Positions 14,369-22,241 of a DNA stretch of 26,319 nucleotides are shown one piece after another. Position 1 is the stretch's first letter. Every line of letters starts with the position of its first letter. The notes under the pieces are model-generated. The model did not search any database. It was not told the origin of the DNA and saw only the letters and a list, made by a program, of their open reading frames with translations. The position numbers were made by a program, and so were the translations under genes. Location of the stretch: IMG/VR virus record IMGVR_UViG_3300023119_000102, positions 1-26,319 of that record; one strand, 5' to 3'. Source of the stretch: a virus.

Positions 14369-15733
14369 ATGTATTTATCCGAGGATATTCAAAATAAGTG
14401 GGCTCCAGTCCTAGACTGTGACTCAGTTGGTTCCATTAAAGATACACACCGTCGTTCTGTTACTGCTCTAGTTCTAGAAAATACTGAAAAAGCACTAAGA
14501 GAAGATGCAGCACACGGTAGTTATCAAACTCTAACAGAAGCTAACCCAGCTGCTACAAACATTATGGGTGCTTCTTCTTCAACAGCAGCAGACGGTGCTG
14601 TTGATATCTTTGATCCAGTTCTTATTTCACTTGTTCGTCGTGCAATGCCAAACCTAGTTGCATACGACATTTGTGGTGTCCAGCCAATGACTGGTCCAAC
14701 TGGTCTTATTTTCGCAATGCGTTCACGTTATGCTAACCAAGCTGGTGACGAAACTTTCTTCAACGAAGTTAATACTGCATTTTCTTCTGTTGTTTCTGGT
14801 GCCAATACTTTTGGTCAGCAACATGTAGAAAACTCAGGTATTCCTGGTGCTTCTAACACTTCTCCATTAACAGCTGTTAACACATACAACACTGGTTCTG
14901 GTATGTCAACAGCACAAGCTGAAACTCTTGGTACTGATGGTAATACAGCATTCCCAGAAATGGCTTTCTCTATTGAGAAACTAACTGTGACTGCTAAGAC
15001 TCGTGCTCTAAAAGCAGAATACACTATGGAACTAGCACAAGACCTAAAGGCAATCCACGGTCTTGATGCTGAAACTGAACTCAGCAACATTCTTTCTTCT
15101 GAAATTCTTGCTGAAATCAACCGTGAAGTTATTCGTACAATTAACATTACTGCTGAAACTGGTGCTGACCTAAACACTACTACTTCTGGTGTTTTTGATC
15201 TAGACACAGATTCAAACGGTCGTTGGTCAGTTGAAAAGTTCAAGGGTCTTATGTTCCAACTCGAAAGAGAAGCGAACAGAATCGCAAGAGAGACTCGTAG
15301 AGGGAAAGGCAACATGGTGCTTTGTTCATCAGATGTTGCTTCAGCTCTACAAATGGCCGGTGTTCTTGATTATGCACCAGCACTAAATTCAAATAACCTA
15401 GAAGTTGATGACACAGGCAATACTTTTGCTGGTGTTCTTAACGGTCGTCTAAAAGTTTACATCGATCCATATGCTGTCGGTGGTAACTATATGACTGTTG
15501 GTTATAAGGGTTCATCAGCATTTGATGCTGGTCTGTTCTACTGCCCATATGTTCCTCTACAGATGGTCAGAGCAGTTGATCCTCTCTCCTTCCAGCCAAA
15601 GGTAGGGTTCAAAACTCGTTACGGTATGATTGCAAACCCATTCGCAAAAGGTTTAACACCATTTACTGATGATGGTCTTGCAATTAACTCTAACAAGTAC
15701 TACAGAAAAGTTATTGTTAATAACCTAATGTAA
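14369..15733 (+). CDS. 23: Major capsid protein gp23
   Basis: A 454-residue homologue of T4 gp23 (521 residues), the HK97-fold hexamer protein. Recognisable parts are PVLISLVRRAMPNLVAYDICGVQPMTGPTGLIFAMRSRY (about residues 85-123), the KTRALKAEYTMELAQDLKAIHGLDAETEL block, SSEILAEINREVIRTI and the C-terminal FQPKVGFKTRYGMIANPF. A gp21 cleavage site L-T-E | A at residues 55-58 would remove a 57-residue N-terminal peptide, close to the T4 cut after residue 65. Codon choice is richer in CGT, ATC and TTC codons than in neighbours, consistent with very high expression. No gp24-like vertex gene follows, as in many marine relatives. Two hairpins follow the stop. Confidence 0.97.
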   Translation: MYLSEDIQNKWAPVLDCDSVGSIKDTHRRSVTALVLENTEKALREDAAHGSYQTLTEANPAATNIMGASSSTAADGAVDIFDPVLISLVRRAMPNLVAYDICGVQPMTGPTGLIFAMRSRYANQAGDETFFNEVNTAFSSVVSGANTFGQQHVENSGIPGASNTSPLTAVNTYNTGSGMSTAQAETLGTDGNTAFPEMAFSIEKLTVTAKTRALKAEYTMELAQDLKAIHGLDAETELSNILSSEILAEINREVIRTINITAETGADLNTTTSGVFDLDTDSNGRWSVEKFKGLMFQLEREANRIARETRRGKGNMVLCSSDVASALQMAGVLDYAPALNSNNLEVDDTGNTFAGVLNGRLKVYIDPYAVGGNYMTVGYKGSSAFDAGLFYCPYVPLQMVRAVDPLSFQPKVGFKTRYGMIANPFAKGLTPFTDDGLAINSNKYYRKVIVNNLM

Positions 15734-15741
15734 TACTGCTT

Positions 15742-15761
15742 GGGGGAGATTTTTCTCCCCC
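15742..15761 (+). terminator. First hairpin after gp23
   Basis: GGGGGAGA (15742-15749) pairs with TCTCCCCC (15754-15761) around a TTTT loop, an eight-base-pair stem eight bases after the capsid stop. The tail TATTCTATT is a weak U-tract, so it may act mainly as an mRNA-stabilising 3' end, with termination completed at the next hairpin. Confidence 0.65.
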
Positions 15762-15807
15762 TATTCTATTCCCAATAAAAAAATAATAACTAAAACGGGA
15801 ATATACT

Positions 15808-15834
15808 AAGGGAGTTTTATACTCCCTTTTTTTT
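15808..15834 (+). terminator. Intrinsic terminator after gp23
   Basis: AAGGGAGT (15808-15815) pairs with ACTCCCTT (15821-15828) around TTTAT. An unbroken T run covers 15827-15834. This is a textbook intrinsic terminator that ends the head-gene block, just before the next late promoter at 15839. Confidence 0.85.
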
Positions 15835-15838
15835 ATAT

Positions 15839-15846
15839 CATAAATA
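15839..15846 (+). promoter_or_regulatory. T4-type late promoter CATAAATA (gp3-like/uvsY/uvsW)
   Basis: CATAAATA lies four bases after the terminator T run and 18 nt before the next ATG. AAGGAG at 15852-15857 is the ribosome site. Terminator followed at once by promoter implies an independent late transcript for the gp3-like, uvsY and uvsW genes. Confidence 0.65.
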
Positions 15847-15864
15847 TACCATAAGGAGAATGGT

Positions 15865-16386
15865 ATGTCAGCAGTAGATAATACACCAGAAAATAAAAAC
15901 TTTTTATCCCCTCTTAATTTTAGATTTCAAATTAAGAAGGCACCACATGTTAATTTTTTCGTTCAGTCTGTGAACATACCTGCTATTTCTCTTCCACATG
16001 TAGACACACCCAATCCATTTGTAAGAATTCCACAAACTGGTGATCATATATCATTTGAACCTTTACAAATAAGTTTTAAGGTTGATGAAGACTTACAAAA
16101 TTACCTAGAGATACACAATTGGATATTGGGTTTAGGTTTTCCAGAATCATACGACCAATATAAAAAATTATCAGATGTTCCTAGAATAACAGGCGAAGGT
16201 CTGTTGTCTGACATTACTGTATTAGTTTTATCCAGTACAAAAATAGCAAACTATGAAGTAACTTTTGTAGATGCACATCCGGTATCTTTAACAGAATTAA
16301 AATTTAATTCAACAGATACTTCTGTGAACTATATAAGTAGTAGTGCAACTTTCAAATATACCCATTATAAAATTCAAAATATATAA
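15865..16386 (+). CDS. 3: Tail completion protein, gp3-like (tube-terminator type)
   Basis: A 173-residue protein. Its opening (NKNFLSPLNFRFQIKKAPHVNFFVQSVNIPAISLP) and the later GDHISFEPLQISFKVDEDLQNYLEIHNWI read like a member of the tail-tube fold group that includes gp19, gp54 and tail terminator proteins. Its place after gp23 and before uvsY is where marine T4-like phages carry the gene annotated as gp3 (T4 gp3 is 176 residues), the protein that ends tube polymerisation. I infer gp3 from size, position and the tube-like pattern. A baseplate tube protein is the main alternative. It has its own late promoter. Confidence 0.6.
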   Translation: MSAVDNTPENKNFLSPLNFRFQIKKAPHVNFFVQSVNIPAISLPHVDTPNPFVRIPQTGDHISFEPLQISFKVDEDLQNYLEIHNWILGLGFPESYDQYKKLSDVPRITGEGLLSDITVLVLSSTKIANYEVTFVDAHPVSLTELKFNSTDTSVNYISSSATFKYTHYKIQNI

Positions 16387-16394
16387 GGATTGTT

Positions 16395-16829
16395 ATGAAC
16401 ATTGATGAGATTATATCTGAGTGGAAAACTGACTCAGAAATAGATGTGACTGAGCTTGCCGATGAGTCTATAAAGATAGCAAAATTACATCAAAAATACT
16501 ATGAATATTTGATAAAGGAAAAGTTATTATTTAAGAAAAATGAATCAGATCTTAAACTATTAAGGTTAGAAAAATACGAATTTTATACACAGGGTCACAA
16601 CGAAGAAACATTGAAAAAAGGATGGGAACTTCCATCCAAAGGTATGGTTATAAAATCCGAAATACCTATGTATCTTGAAGGTGATAAAGATATTATCAAT
16701 CTAAATCTAAAGATAAGTTATCAACAAGAGAAAATAGACCTTCTACAATCCATTATAAAATCTTTGAATAACAGAGGATACAATATCAAATCTGCTATTG
16801 ATTGGATTAAATTTACATCAGGTGTATAA
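16395..16829 (+). CDS. uvsY: Recombination mediator UvsY
   Basis: A 144-residue homologue of T4 UvsY (137 residues), the heptameric mediator that loads the UvsX recombinase on gp32-coated single-stranded DNA. Visible are the N-terminal DEIISEWKTDSEID, then ESIKIAKLHQKYYEYLIKEKLL, LLRLEKYEFYTQG and the C-terminal coiled region LKISYQQEKIDLLQSIIKSLNNRGYNIKSAIDWIKF, which match the family pattern well. Its TAA shares the A of the uvsW start. The order uvsY-uvsW is the reverse of T4 (uvsW-uvsY). Confidence 0.9.
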   Translation: MNIDEIISEWKTDSEIDVTELADESIKIAKLHQKYYEYLIKEKLLFKKNESDLKLLRLEKYEFYTQGHNEETLKKGWELPSKGMVIKSEIPMYLEGDKDIINLNLKISYQQEKIDLLQSIIKSLNNRGYNIKSAIDWIKFTSGV

Positions 16830-18277
16830 TGGAAATTATAAAATTAGAAAAAGTGAACGAGGTTTACAATAAAGTTATATGTGAACCTGGTGTAGGATAT
16901 GAAATAAAAGATTACTTTACTTTTAAAGTTCCAAACTATCAATTTATGCCTGCTTATAAAAATAAACTTTGGGATGGAAATATTTATCTTTTCAATCCAA
17001 TGAATTGTTTATTATATGGTGGATTAACAGAACAATTAGAAATATTTTGCAAAAGTAGAGATTATAAATTAGAATTATTATCTGATTTTAGTTCTGATAA
17101 TATGTCTGTAAAAGAGACTCTTGATTTTGTTAAAAGTTTAAATTTACCATTTCAACCAAGAGAATATCAATTAGAGGCGTTTGTAAGATGTGTGAGATCT
17201 AGAAGAAAAATGTTATTATCTCCGACAGGAAGTGGAAAAAGTTTGATTATTTATTTACTCTCAAGATTTTATAACTTGAGAACATTAATAATTGTCCCTA
17301 CTACTTCTCTTATTCATCAAATGACATCAGATTTTCTTAGTTATGGTTACAGCGATCCAGACAATATTCACAAAATCTACCAAGGTCAAGATAAAAATAT
17401 AAAATCACAGTTTGTGATTTCAACTTGGCAATCAATCTTCAAACAATCAAAAGACTGGTTCAACCAATTCGATGTCGTAATTGGAGATGAAGCACATTTG
17501 TTTAAAGCCAAATCTCTTACTTCTATAATGACAAAGTTAGAAACCTGTAAGTATAGATTTGGATTCACCGGAACCCTTGACGGATCTGAAACACATCAAC
17601 TTGTGCTAGAAGGATTGTTTGGACCTGTAAAGAAAATAATCACAACATCAGAGCTTATAGAACAAAAACATTTATCAAATTTTATGATTAAGTGTATCTC
17701 TTTACAATATCCTGATGATATTAAAAAAGAATGTTCTAAGTATTCGTTTCAACAAGAAATGGATTTTCTTGTATCCAATCAAGAAAGAAACAAGTTTATT
17801 ACTAATTTATCTTTATCATTAAAAGGTAATACTTTATTATTATTTCAGTATGTTGACAAACACGGAAAAGTGTTGTATGATATGATTTCTAATGAACATA
17901 GTGATAAAGATATTTATTTTGTTCATGGGGGTATTGATGGAAACGATAGAGAAAAGATTCGTAATCTAGTAGAAAAGAATAATAACTCTATTATTATTGC
18001 TTCTTATGGAACCTTTTCTACTGGAATTAATATTAAGAATTTACATAATATTATATTTTCTAGTCCATCTAAGTCTAAAGTAAGAAATCTACAATCTATT
18101 GGTAGAGGGCTAAGGTTATCAGATAACAAAGAACAAGCTGTTCTATATGATATATCTGATGATCTATCTTGGAAACAGCGTAAGAACTTTACTTTGTTAC
18201 ATTATATTGAAAGAGTTAAGATATACAATGAAGAACAATTTGAATACAAAACATATAAAATCAATATTAATACTTAG
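16829..18277 (+). CDS. uvsW: RNA-DNA/DNA helicase UvsW
   Basis: A 482-residue superfamily 2 helicase like T4 UvsW (about 500 residues), which unwinds R-loops and branched DNA, helps recombination-repair and switches off origin-dependent replication late in infection. After an N-terminal DNA-binding part (residues 1-105) come the Q-like motif FQPREYQLEAF (about 108-118), Walker A SPTGSGKS (131-138), motif Ia IIVPTTSL, the D-E-A-H box (220-223), motif III FTGTLDG (246-252) and motif VI with IGRGLR (424-429). All catalytic motifs are intact. It is coupled to uvsY through a TAATG overlap, and a 60-base gap separates it from gp55. Confidence 0.93.
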   Translation: MEIIKLEKVNEVYNKVICEPGVGYEIKDYFTFKVPNYQFMPAYKNKLWDGNIYLFNPMNCLLYGGLTEQLEIFCKSRDYKLELLSDFSSDNMSVKETLDFVKSLNLPFQPREYQLEAFVRCVRSRRKMLLSPTGSGKSLIIYLLSRFYNLRTLIIVPTTSLIHQMTSDFLSYGYSDPDNIHKIYQGQDKNIKSQFVISTWQSIFKQSKDWFNQFDVVIGDEAHLFKAKSLTSIMTKLETCKYRFGFTGTLDGSETHQLVLEGLFGPVKKIITTSELIEQKHLSNFMIKCISLQYPDDIKKECSKYSFQQEMDFLVSNQERNKFITNLSLSLKGNTLLLFQYVDKHGKVLYDMISNEHSDKDIYFVHGGIDGNDREKIRNLVEKNNNSIIIASYGTFSTGINIKNLHNIIFSSPSKSKVRNLQSIGRGLRLSDNKEQAVLYDISDDLSWKQRKNFTLLHYIERVKIYNEEQFEYKTYKININT

Positions 18278-18337
18278 ACTTTCAAAGACACAGTCTTATT
18301 ATACACACGGTTTAAATCTTGTCAAGGGAAAAATGCA
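18278..18337 (+). other. Intergenic gap uvsW-gp55, possible early/middle promoter
   Basis: This 60-base gap is unusual in the otherwise overlapping 16.4-26 kb block. It has no NATAAATA late motif. TATTAT or TTATAC (18297-18304) could serve as a -10 element, but I see no good -35. A weak inverted repeat AGACT (18276-18280) / AGTCT (18292-18296) is present. The change from late genes to replication genes happens here, so a promoter is expected on context, but sequence support is thin. Confidence 0.25.
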
Positions 18338-18874
18338 ATGAGAAAGAAAAATTATATAAACAATAAAGAACTGTATTCGGAAATGGTTAAATATCATTCT
18401 GCATATAAAACTAACAAAGAAGTAGAAATATCTAACTACATAGGCAAAGCAATACTTCTTATATGTAACAATCTTTCAAGAAAACCTAATTTTTGTGGAT
18501 ATACATATAAAGAGGATATGATTTCTGATGCAGTGTGTGACTGTGTTGCATCTGTAAAATCATTTAATGTTGAAAAATCAAATAATCCATTTGCATATTT
18601 TACACAAACTGCTTGGAATGCTTTTTTAAGAAGAATTGAAAAGGAAAGTAAACAAACAGTATTGAAACATAAAAACTTAGTAAATATGTATGTAATGCCA
18701 GAAACAGTTGTTGAAAATGATAAATCAAGTGTAAAATCAAATGAATTTTCTGATGAAATAATAAAAAATTATGAAAATAAATTGACAGAGAGAAAAAACC
18801 GTGCTAGATTAAATAGCCTAAGTAAGAAAGGTGTGTTAGATGAAAAGAGATCACTTAGTGCCCGTGGCAGTTAA
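18338..18874 (+). CDS. 55: Late-transcription sigma factor gp55
   Basis: A 178-residue homologue of T4 gp55 (185 residues), the small sigma-70-family factor that directs host RNA polymerase to TATAAATA late promoters together with the gp45 clamp. Residues 59-100 resemble sigma region 2: EDMISDAVCDCVASVKSFNV, then NPFAYFTQTAWNAFLRRI, the helix that reads the -10-like element. Residues 1-50 form an N-terminal helical part. The C terminus (KKGVLDEKRSLSARGS) is basic and lacks the hydrophobic/acidic tail by which T4 gp55 is thought to contact gp45. The start has AAGGG at 18323-18327. Its last 35 bases overlap the next small gene. Confidence 0.88.
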   Translation: MRKKNYINNKELYSEMVKYHSAYKTNKEVEISNYIGKAILLICNNLSRKPNFCGYTYKEDMISDAVCDCVASVKSFNVEKSNNPFAYFTQTAWNAFLRRIEKESKQTVLKHKNLVNMYVMPETVVENDKSSVKSNEFSDEIIKNYENKLTERKNRARLNSLSKKGVLDEKRSLSARGS

Positions 18875-18998
18875 AGATATTGGAGATAAAGTAGTTTCAA
18901 AGATTGTAAAACAAAGCGATAGACTTTATCACATCCAAAGACTAGAAGAAATTAGAGATTATTGTAATACCGTTATTAAAAAATTTGAGAGAAAATGA
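18840..18998 (+). CDS. Small conserved hypothetical between gp55 and gp47
   Basis: A 52-residue protein, MKRDHLVPVAVKDIGDKVV to the end VIKKFERK. It overlaps the end of gp55 by 35 bases in another frame, and its TGA overlaps the gp47 ATG (ATGA). The gp55-gp47 interval would otherwise be 120 bases of unexplained DNA in a block where genes abut, and both borders are classic coupling arrangements. The middle (SDRLYHIQRLEEIRDYC) is a likely helix. I have a general memory of similar small ORFs here in marine T4-like phages but no function. AAAGAAAGG-type sequence at 18824-18831 could be its ribosome site. Confidence 0.65.
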   Translation: MKRDHLVPVAVKDIGDKVVSKIVKQSDRLYHIQRLEEIRDYCNTVIKKFERK

Positions 18999-20041
18999 AA
19001 GTAGCAATAATATCAGATACACATTGGGGAGTTAGAAATGACTCTCCAATTTTCTATGAATATAATAAACTGTTTTTAGACAATCAGTTTTTTCCATATT
19101 TAGAAGACAATAATATCAACCAAGTTATTCATCTTGGTGATTTGGTTGATAGAAGAAAGTATATCAATTTCTATACTCTTAAAAGATTAAGAGAAGATTT
19201 TCTTGATAAAATGTGTGATAAAAATATCACTATGGATTTGATTTGTGGAAATCACGATACTTATTTTAAAAATACAAATGATGTAAATGCTTTAGATTTG
19301 CTTTTAAAAGATTATGATAATGTGAAAAGTTATATTGATCCACAAGAAGTTTCTGTAGATGGATGTAATATATTATTTTTACCTTGGGTGTGTAAAGATA
19401 ATGAAAAGAAAACATTTGAAATTATAGAAAAAACAAAATGTCAAATTGCTATGGGACATTTAGAAATATCAGGATTTCCTATGTTTGTTGGTTCTCCTAT
19501 GTCTCACGGATTTGATAGAAAACTTTTTTCTAAATTTGATATGGTATTTTCTGGGCACTTTCATCATAGAACTTCTGGTGGTAATATATTTTATCTTGGT
19601 AGTCATTCTGAATTTATGTGGTCTGATTGTAATGACCCACGAGGATTTCATATATTTGACCTAAAAACCAGAGACCTAACCTTTATACCTAATGAATATA
19701 CCATTCACCATAAATTTGAATATGATGAAAACAATATTGACTTAAAAAACTTAGAAGAAAAAGATTTTAAAAACAAGATAGTTAAAATTATTGTAAAAAA
19801 CAAAACAGACAACTTTGCTTTTGATTCGTTTATTGAACTTCTTGAAAACTATTCTCCTTACAAATATCAAATTATAGATGAAGTCATTGAGATAAATGAA
19901 GAAGATTTAGTGTTAGAAGCAGAATCTACACTTGATATATTTAAAAAATATATACATAGTTCTAATACTGGTTCTATTGTGAAAGATGAGCTTGAAAGAG
20001 TTATAGTAGATCTATATAATGAGGCAATCGATAAAGAATGA
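18995..20041 (+). CDS. 47: Recombination nuclease subunit gp47 (Mre11/SbcD family)
   Basis: A 348-residue homologue of T4 gp47 (339 residues), the metallophosphoesterase half of the gp46/gp47 complex that resects DNA ends for recombination-dependent replication and degrades host DNA. The five phosphoesterase motifs are intact: SDTHWG (D8, H10), HLGDLVD (D49), GNHD (residues 85-88), GHLEISG (H155) and GHFHHR (H188, H190). The remaining C-terminal part (about residues 240-348) is charged and would bind the gp46 coiled-coil base. It overlaps the genes on both sides by four bases (ATGA), so production of gp47 and gp46 is probably coupled. Confidence 0.95.
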   Translation: MKVAIISDTHWGVRNDSPIFYEYNKLFLDNQFFPYLEDNNINQVIHLGDLVDRRKYINFYTLKRLREDFLDKMCDKNITMDLICGNHDTYFKNTNDVNALDLLLKDYDNVKSYIDPQEVSVDGCNILFLPWVCKDNEKKTFEIIEKTKCQIAMGHLEISGFPMFVGSPMSHGFDRKLFSKFDMVFSGHFHHRTSGGNIFYLGSHSEFMWSDCNDPRGFHIFDLKTRDLTFIPNEYTIHHKFEYDENNIDLKNLEEKDFKNKIVKIIVKNKTDNFAFDSFIELLENYSPYKYQIIDEVIEINEEDLVLEAESTLDIFKKYIHSSNTGSIVKDELERVIVDLYNEAIDKE

Positions 20042-21747
20042 TTATTTTTGAAAATATAAAATGGAAGAATTTTCTTTCCACTGGTAATGTTTATACTAAA
20101 ATTAATCTATCAAAAAATAAAAATACACTTATAATAGGTGAGAATGGTGCAGGAAAATCTACCATTCTCGATGCACTTACTTTTGCTCTTTATAACAAAC
20201 CATTCAGAAAAATTAATAAAGGACAGCTTGTTAATTCTATTAACAATAAAGGTGCTGTTGTTGAACTTGAATTTTCTCTATACAAAAACAAATATAGGAT
20301 TGTAAGAGGAATTAAACCAAATATTTTTGAGGTCTATAAGAATAATGATTTAATAAATCAAAATGCAGATTCTAAAGACTACCAAGAATATTTAGAAAAG
20401 CATATTCTAAAAATAGGTTATAAATCTTTTTGTCAAGTTGTTGTTCTTGGGTCAGCAACATTTCTTCCGTTTATGCAATTGCCTGCTGCACAGAGAAGAG
20501 AGATTGTTGAAACACTTTTAGATTTACAAATTTTCACAACTATGAACAGCGTTCTAAAAGATAAAGTTCAGAAAAATAAAGAGGATTTTATTAGAGTAGA
20601 AGAACAAAAAAGAAATATAGAAGAAAAGATTATTATAATCAAAAAGTATATTGAAAAAAGAGAACAGGAAAGCAAAGAAAGTGTAGAAAAAAAAGAAAAA
20701 GAAATTGAAAAGATTGATGAAATTATCATTTCTAAAAAAGAGGAACTGAAAAAAGTTGAGAAGGAATATCACGAATTATCTCAAGATGTTTCAGATGATA
20801 AAAAGATTACAAATGAGAATACAAATCTATTACTGCTAAGAGAAAAAATAAATTCTAAAATAGATATGGTCTCTGAAGAAATAACATTCTTGGAAACAAA
20901 TGATGATTGTCCAACCTGTAAACAGAGAATAGAAGAAAGTTTTAAATTAGAATCTATTGGTGATAAAAATGATAAACTTAAAGAATATAAAGACGGTTTA
21001 TTTCTTCTAAAAGAAAAAATATTCAACAATGAAAAGGAAATGCAAAGTTTAAATGAAAGTAAAGAAAAGTTATCAAAAGTAAAAGACCAATTTAGAGATA
21101 TTAGTTTTGATTTATCTTCAACAGAGAGAATGAAAAAATCTATTGAAGCAGAAATAAAAAGCATAAAGAAAAAAGAATCTACTATTAGTAATGAAGAAAT
21201 AAAAGATAGTGAAGAAGAATTGATAAAAATTAATGATATATATAATGAGTTGATAAAAAATAAAGATTTGTATTCTGCATCATCTGTGTTATTGAAAGAT
21301 AATGGAATCAAGTCTAGGATTATTAAAAAATATATTCCTATAATCAACAAACTTATTAATAAGTATCTTTCTGATTTAAATTTCTTTGTTAAGTTTGAAT
21401 TAGATGAAGAATTTAATGAGGTTATTAAAAGTAGACATAGAGACGAGTTTTCATATTCATCTTTCTCAGAAGGCGAAAGGATGAAAATAAATCTATCAAT
21501 ACTTTTTACTTGGAGAATGATTTCTCAATTAAGAAATTCTATCAATACAAATCTATTGATTATGGATGAAGTTTTTGATAGTTCTCTTGATAGTGAAGCA
21601 ACTGAAGATTTTATGAAACTATTGAATGAATTTGGAGACAAAACAAATGTGTTTATCATTTCACACAAAACAGAACAGTTAAATGAAAAATTTGACAACA
21701 TTATTCGATTTAAAAAACAGAAAAACTTTAGTAAGATAGTACAATGA
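20038..21747 (+). CDS. 46: Recombination nuclease ATPase gp46 (Rad50/SbcC family)
   Basis: A 569-residue homologue of T4 gp46 (560 residues), the SMC-like ATPase partner of gp47. Walker A is GENGAGKS (residues 34-41). A Q-loop lies near FCQVVVLG. Two long coiled-coil arms (about 170-285 and 300-420) surround a zinc hook C-P-T-C (C291, C294). The signature motif is SEGER (477-481), and Walker B is LLIMDE (D510, E511), followed by a D-loop S-S-L-D and a switch His in IISHKTEQL. Every key residue of the family is present. It overlaps gp47 and the following deformylase gene by four bases each. Confidence 0.95.
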   Translation: MIIFENIKWKNFLSTGNVYTKINLSKNKNTLIIGENGAGKSTILDALTFALYNKPFRKINKGQLVNSINNKGAVVELEFSLYKNKYRIVRGIKPNIFEVYKNNDLINQNADSKDYQEYLEKHILKIGYKSFCQVVVLGSATFLPFMQLPAAQRREIVETLLDLQIFTTMNSVLKDKVQKNKEDFIRVEEQKRNIEEKIIIIKKYIEKREQESKESVEKKEKEIEKIDEIIISKKEELKKVEKEYHELSQDVSDDKKITNENTNLLLLREKINSKIDMVSEEITFLETNDDCPTCKQRIEESFKLESIGDKNDKLKEYKDGLFLLKEKIFNNEKEMQSLNESKEKLSKVKDQFRDISFDLSSTERMKKSIEAEIKSIKKKESTISNEEIKDSEEELIKINDIYNELIKNKDLYSASSVLLKDNGIKSRIIKKYIPIINKLINKYLSDLNFFVKFELDEEFNEVIKSRHRDEFSYSSFSEGERMKINLSILFTWRMISQLRNSINTNLLIMDEVFDSSLDSEATEDFMKLLNEFGDKTNVFIISHKTEQLNEKFDNIIRFKKQKNFSKIVQ

Positions 21748-22241
21748 TATTAGATATTGTAGACAAAACAAATCCTATACTTAAAGAAAAGATGGATAGA
21801 TTTGATTTTTCTGAACCACAAACAGACCCAATAGAATTAGCACATAATTTAACTCAGACTATGATTCATAATAATGGATTAAGTCTTTCAGCAAACCATG
21901 TTGGTTTGCCTTACAGAGCATTTGTTATTATGTCTAATCCAGTTATCTGTTGTTTTAATCCAAGAATTGTAGATGAAACAAATGAAACAGTTTATCTAGA
22001 AGAAACAAGCTTGACTTATCCTGGATTATCAGTTAAGATAAAGAGACCGTCTAATATTAAAGTTAGGTATGAACAACCTAATGGTGATATAGCAACAAAC
22101 AAATATATTGGTATGACTTCAAGATTGATACAACAAGAGTTAGACCATTTGAATGGAATTCTATTTTATACAAAAGCATCTGCTTATCATTTAGAACAGG
22201 CGAAGAAAAAAAGGAAAAAACTTTATGGAAATAAAAATTGA
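21744..22241 (+). CDS. Peptide deformylase homologue with degenerate active site
   Basis: A 165-residue protein with the deformylase fold pattern but altered catalytic motifs. True deformylases remove the N-formyl group from nascent proteins using a metal held by one Cys and two His. Motif 1 (GxGLAAxQ) reads GLSLSANHVG here (Q replaced by H52). Motif 2 (EGCLS) reads ETSLTYPG, with Ser (S89, codon AGC at 22008) in place of the metal-binding Cys. Motif 3 (HExxH) reads QELDH, with Gln (Q131, codon CAA at 22134) for the first His, while E132 and H135 remain. Canonical metal binding is therefore unlikely. The C terminus is Lys-rich. It may be a ribosome- or peptide-binding relic, or have changed chemistry. 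Marine T4-like phages often carry active deformylases in this region. Confidence 0.8.
   Translation: MILDIVDKTNPILKEKMDRFDFSEPQTDPIELAHNLTQTMIHNNGLSLSANHVGLPYRAFVIMSNPVICCFNPRIVDETNETVYLEETSLTYPGLSVKIKRPSNIKVRYEQPNGDIATNKYIGMTSRLIQQELDHLNGILFYTKASAYHLEQAKKKRKKLYGNKN

Noticed and set aside
14815-15315. 166-codon open frame on the - strand opposite gp23
   Set aside because: It is an antisense shadow of a strongly codon-biased capsid gene. It has no ribosome site and a Ser/Arg/Val-rich composition.
18147-18341. 64-codon + strand open frame at the end of uvsW
   Set aside because: It lies mostly inside UvsW in another frame. Although it overlaps the gp55 start by ATGA-like spacing, its sequence is low in charge pattern and not protein-like.
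20781-21350. 189-codon open frame on the - strand opposite gp46
   Set aside because: It is the complement of Lys/Glu-rich coiled-coil codons, giving a Phe/Ser/Leu/Ile-rich nonsense protein. It is a typical shadow.
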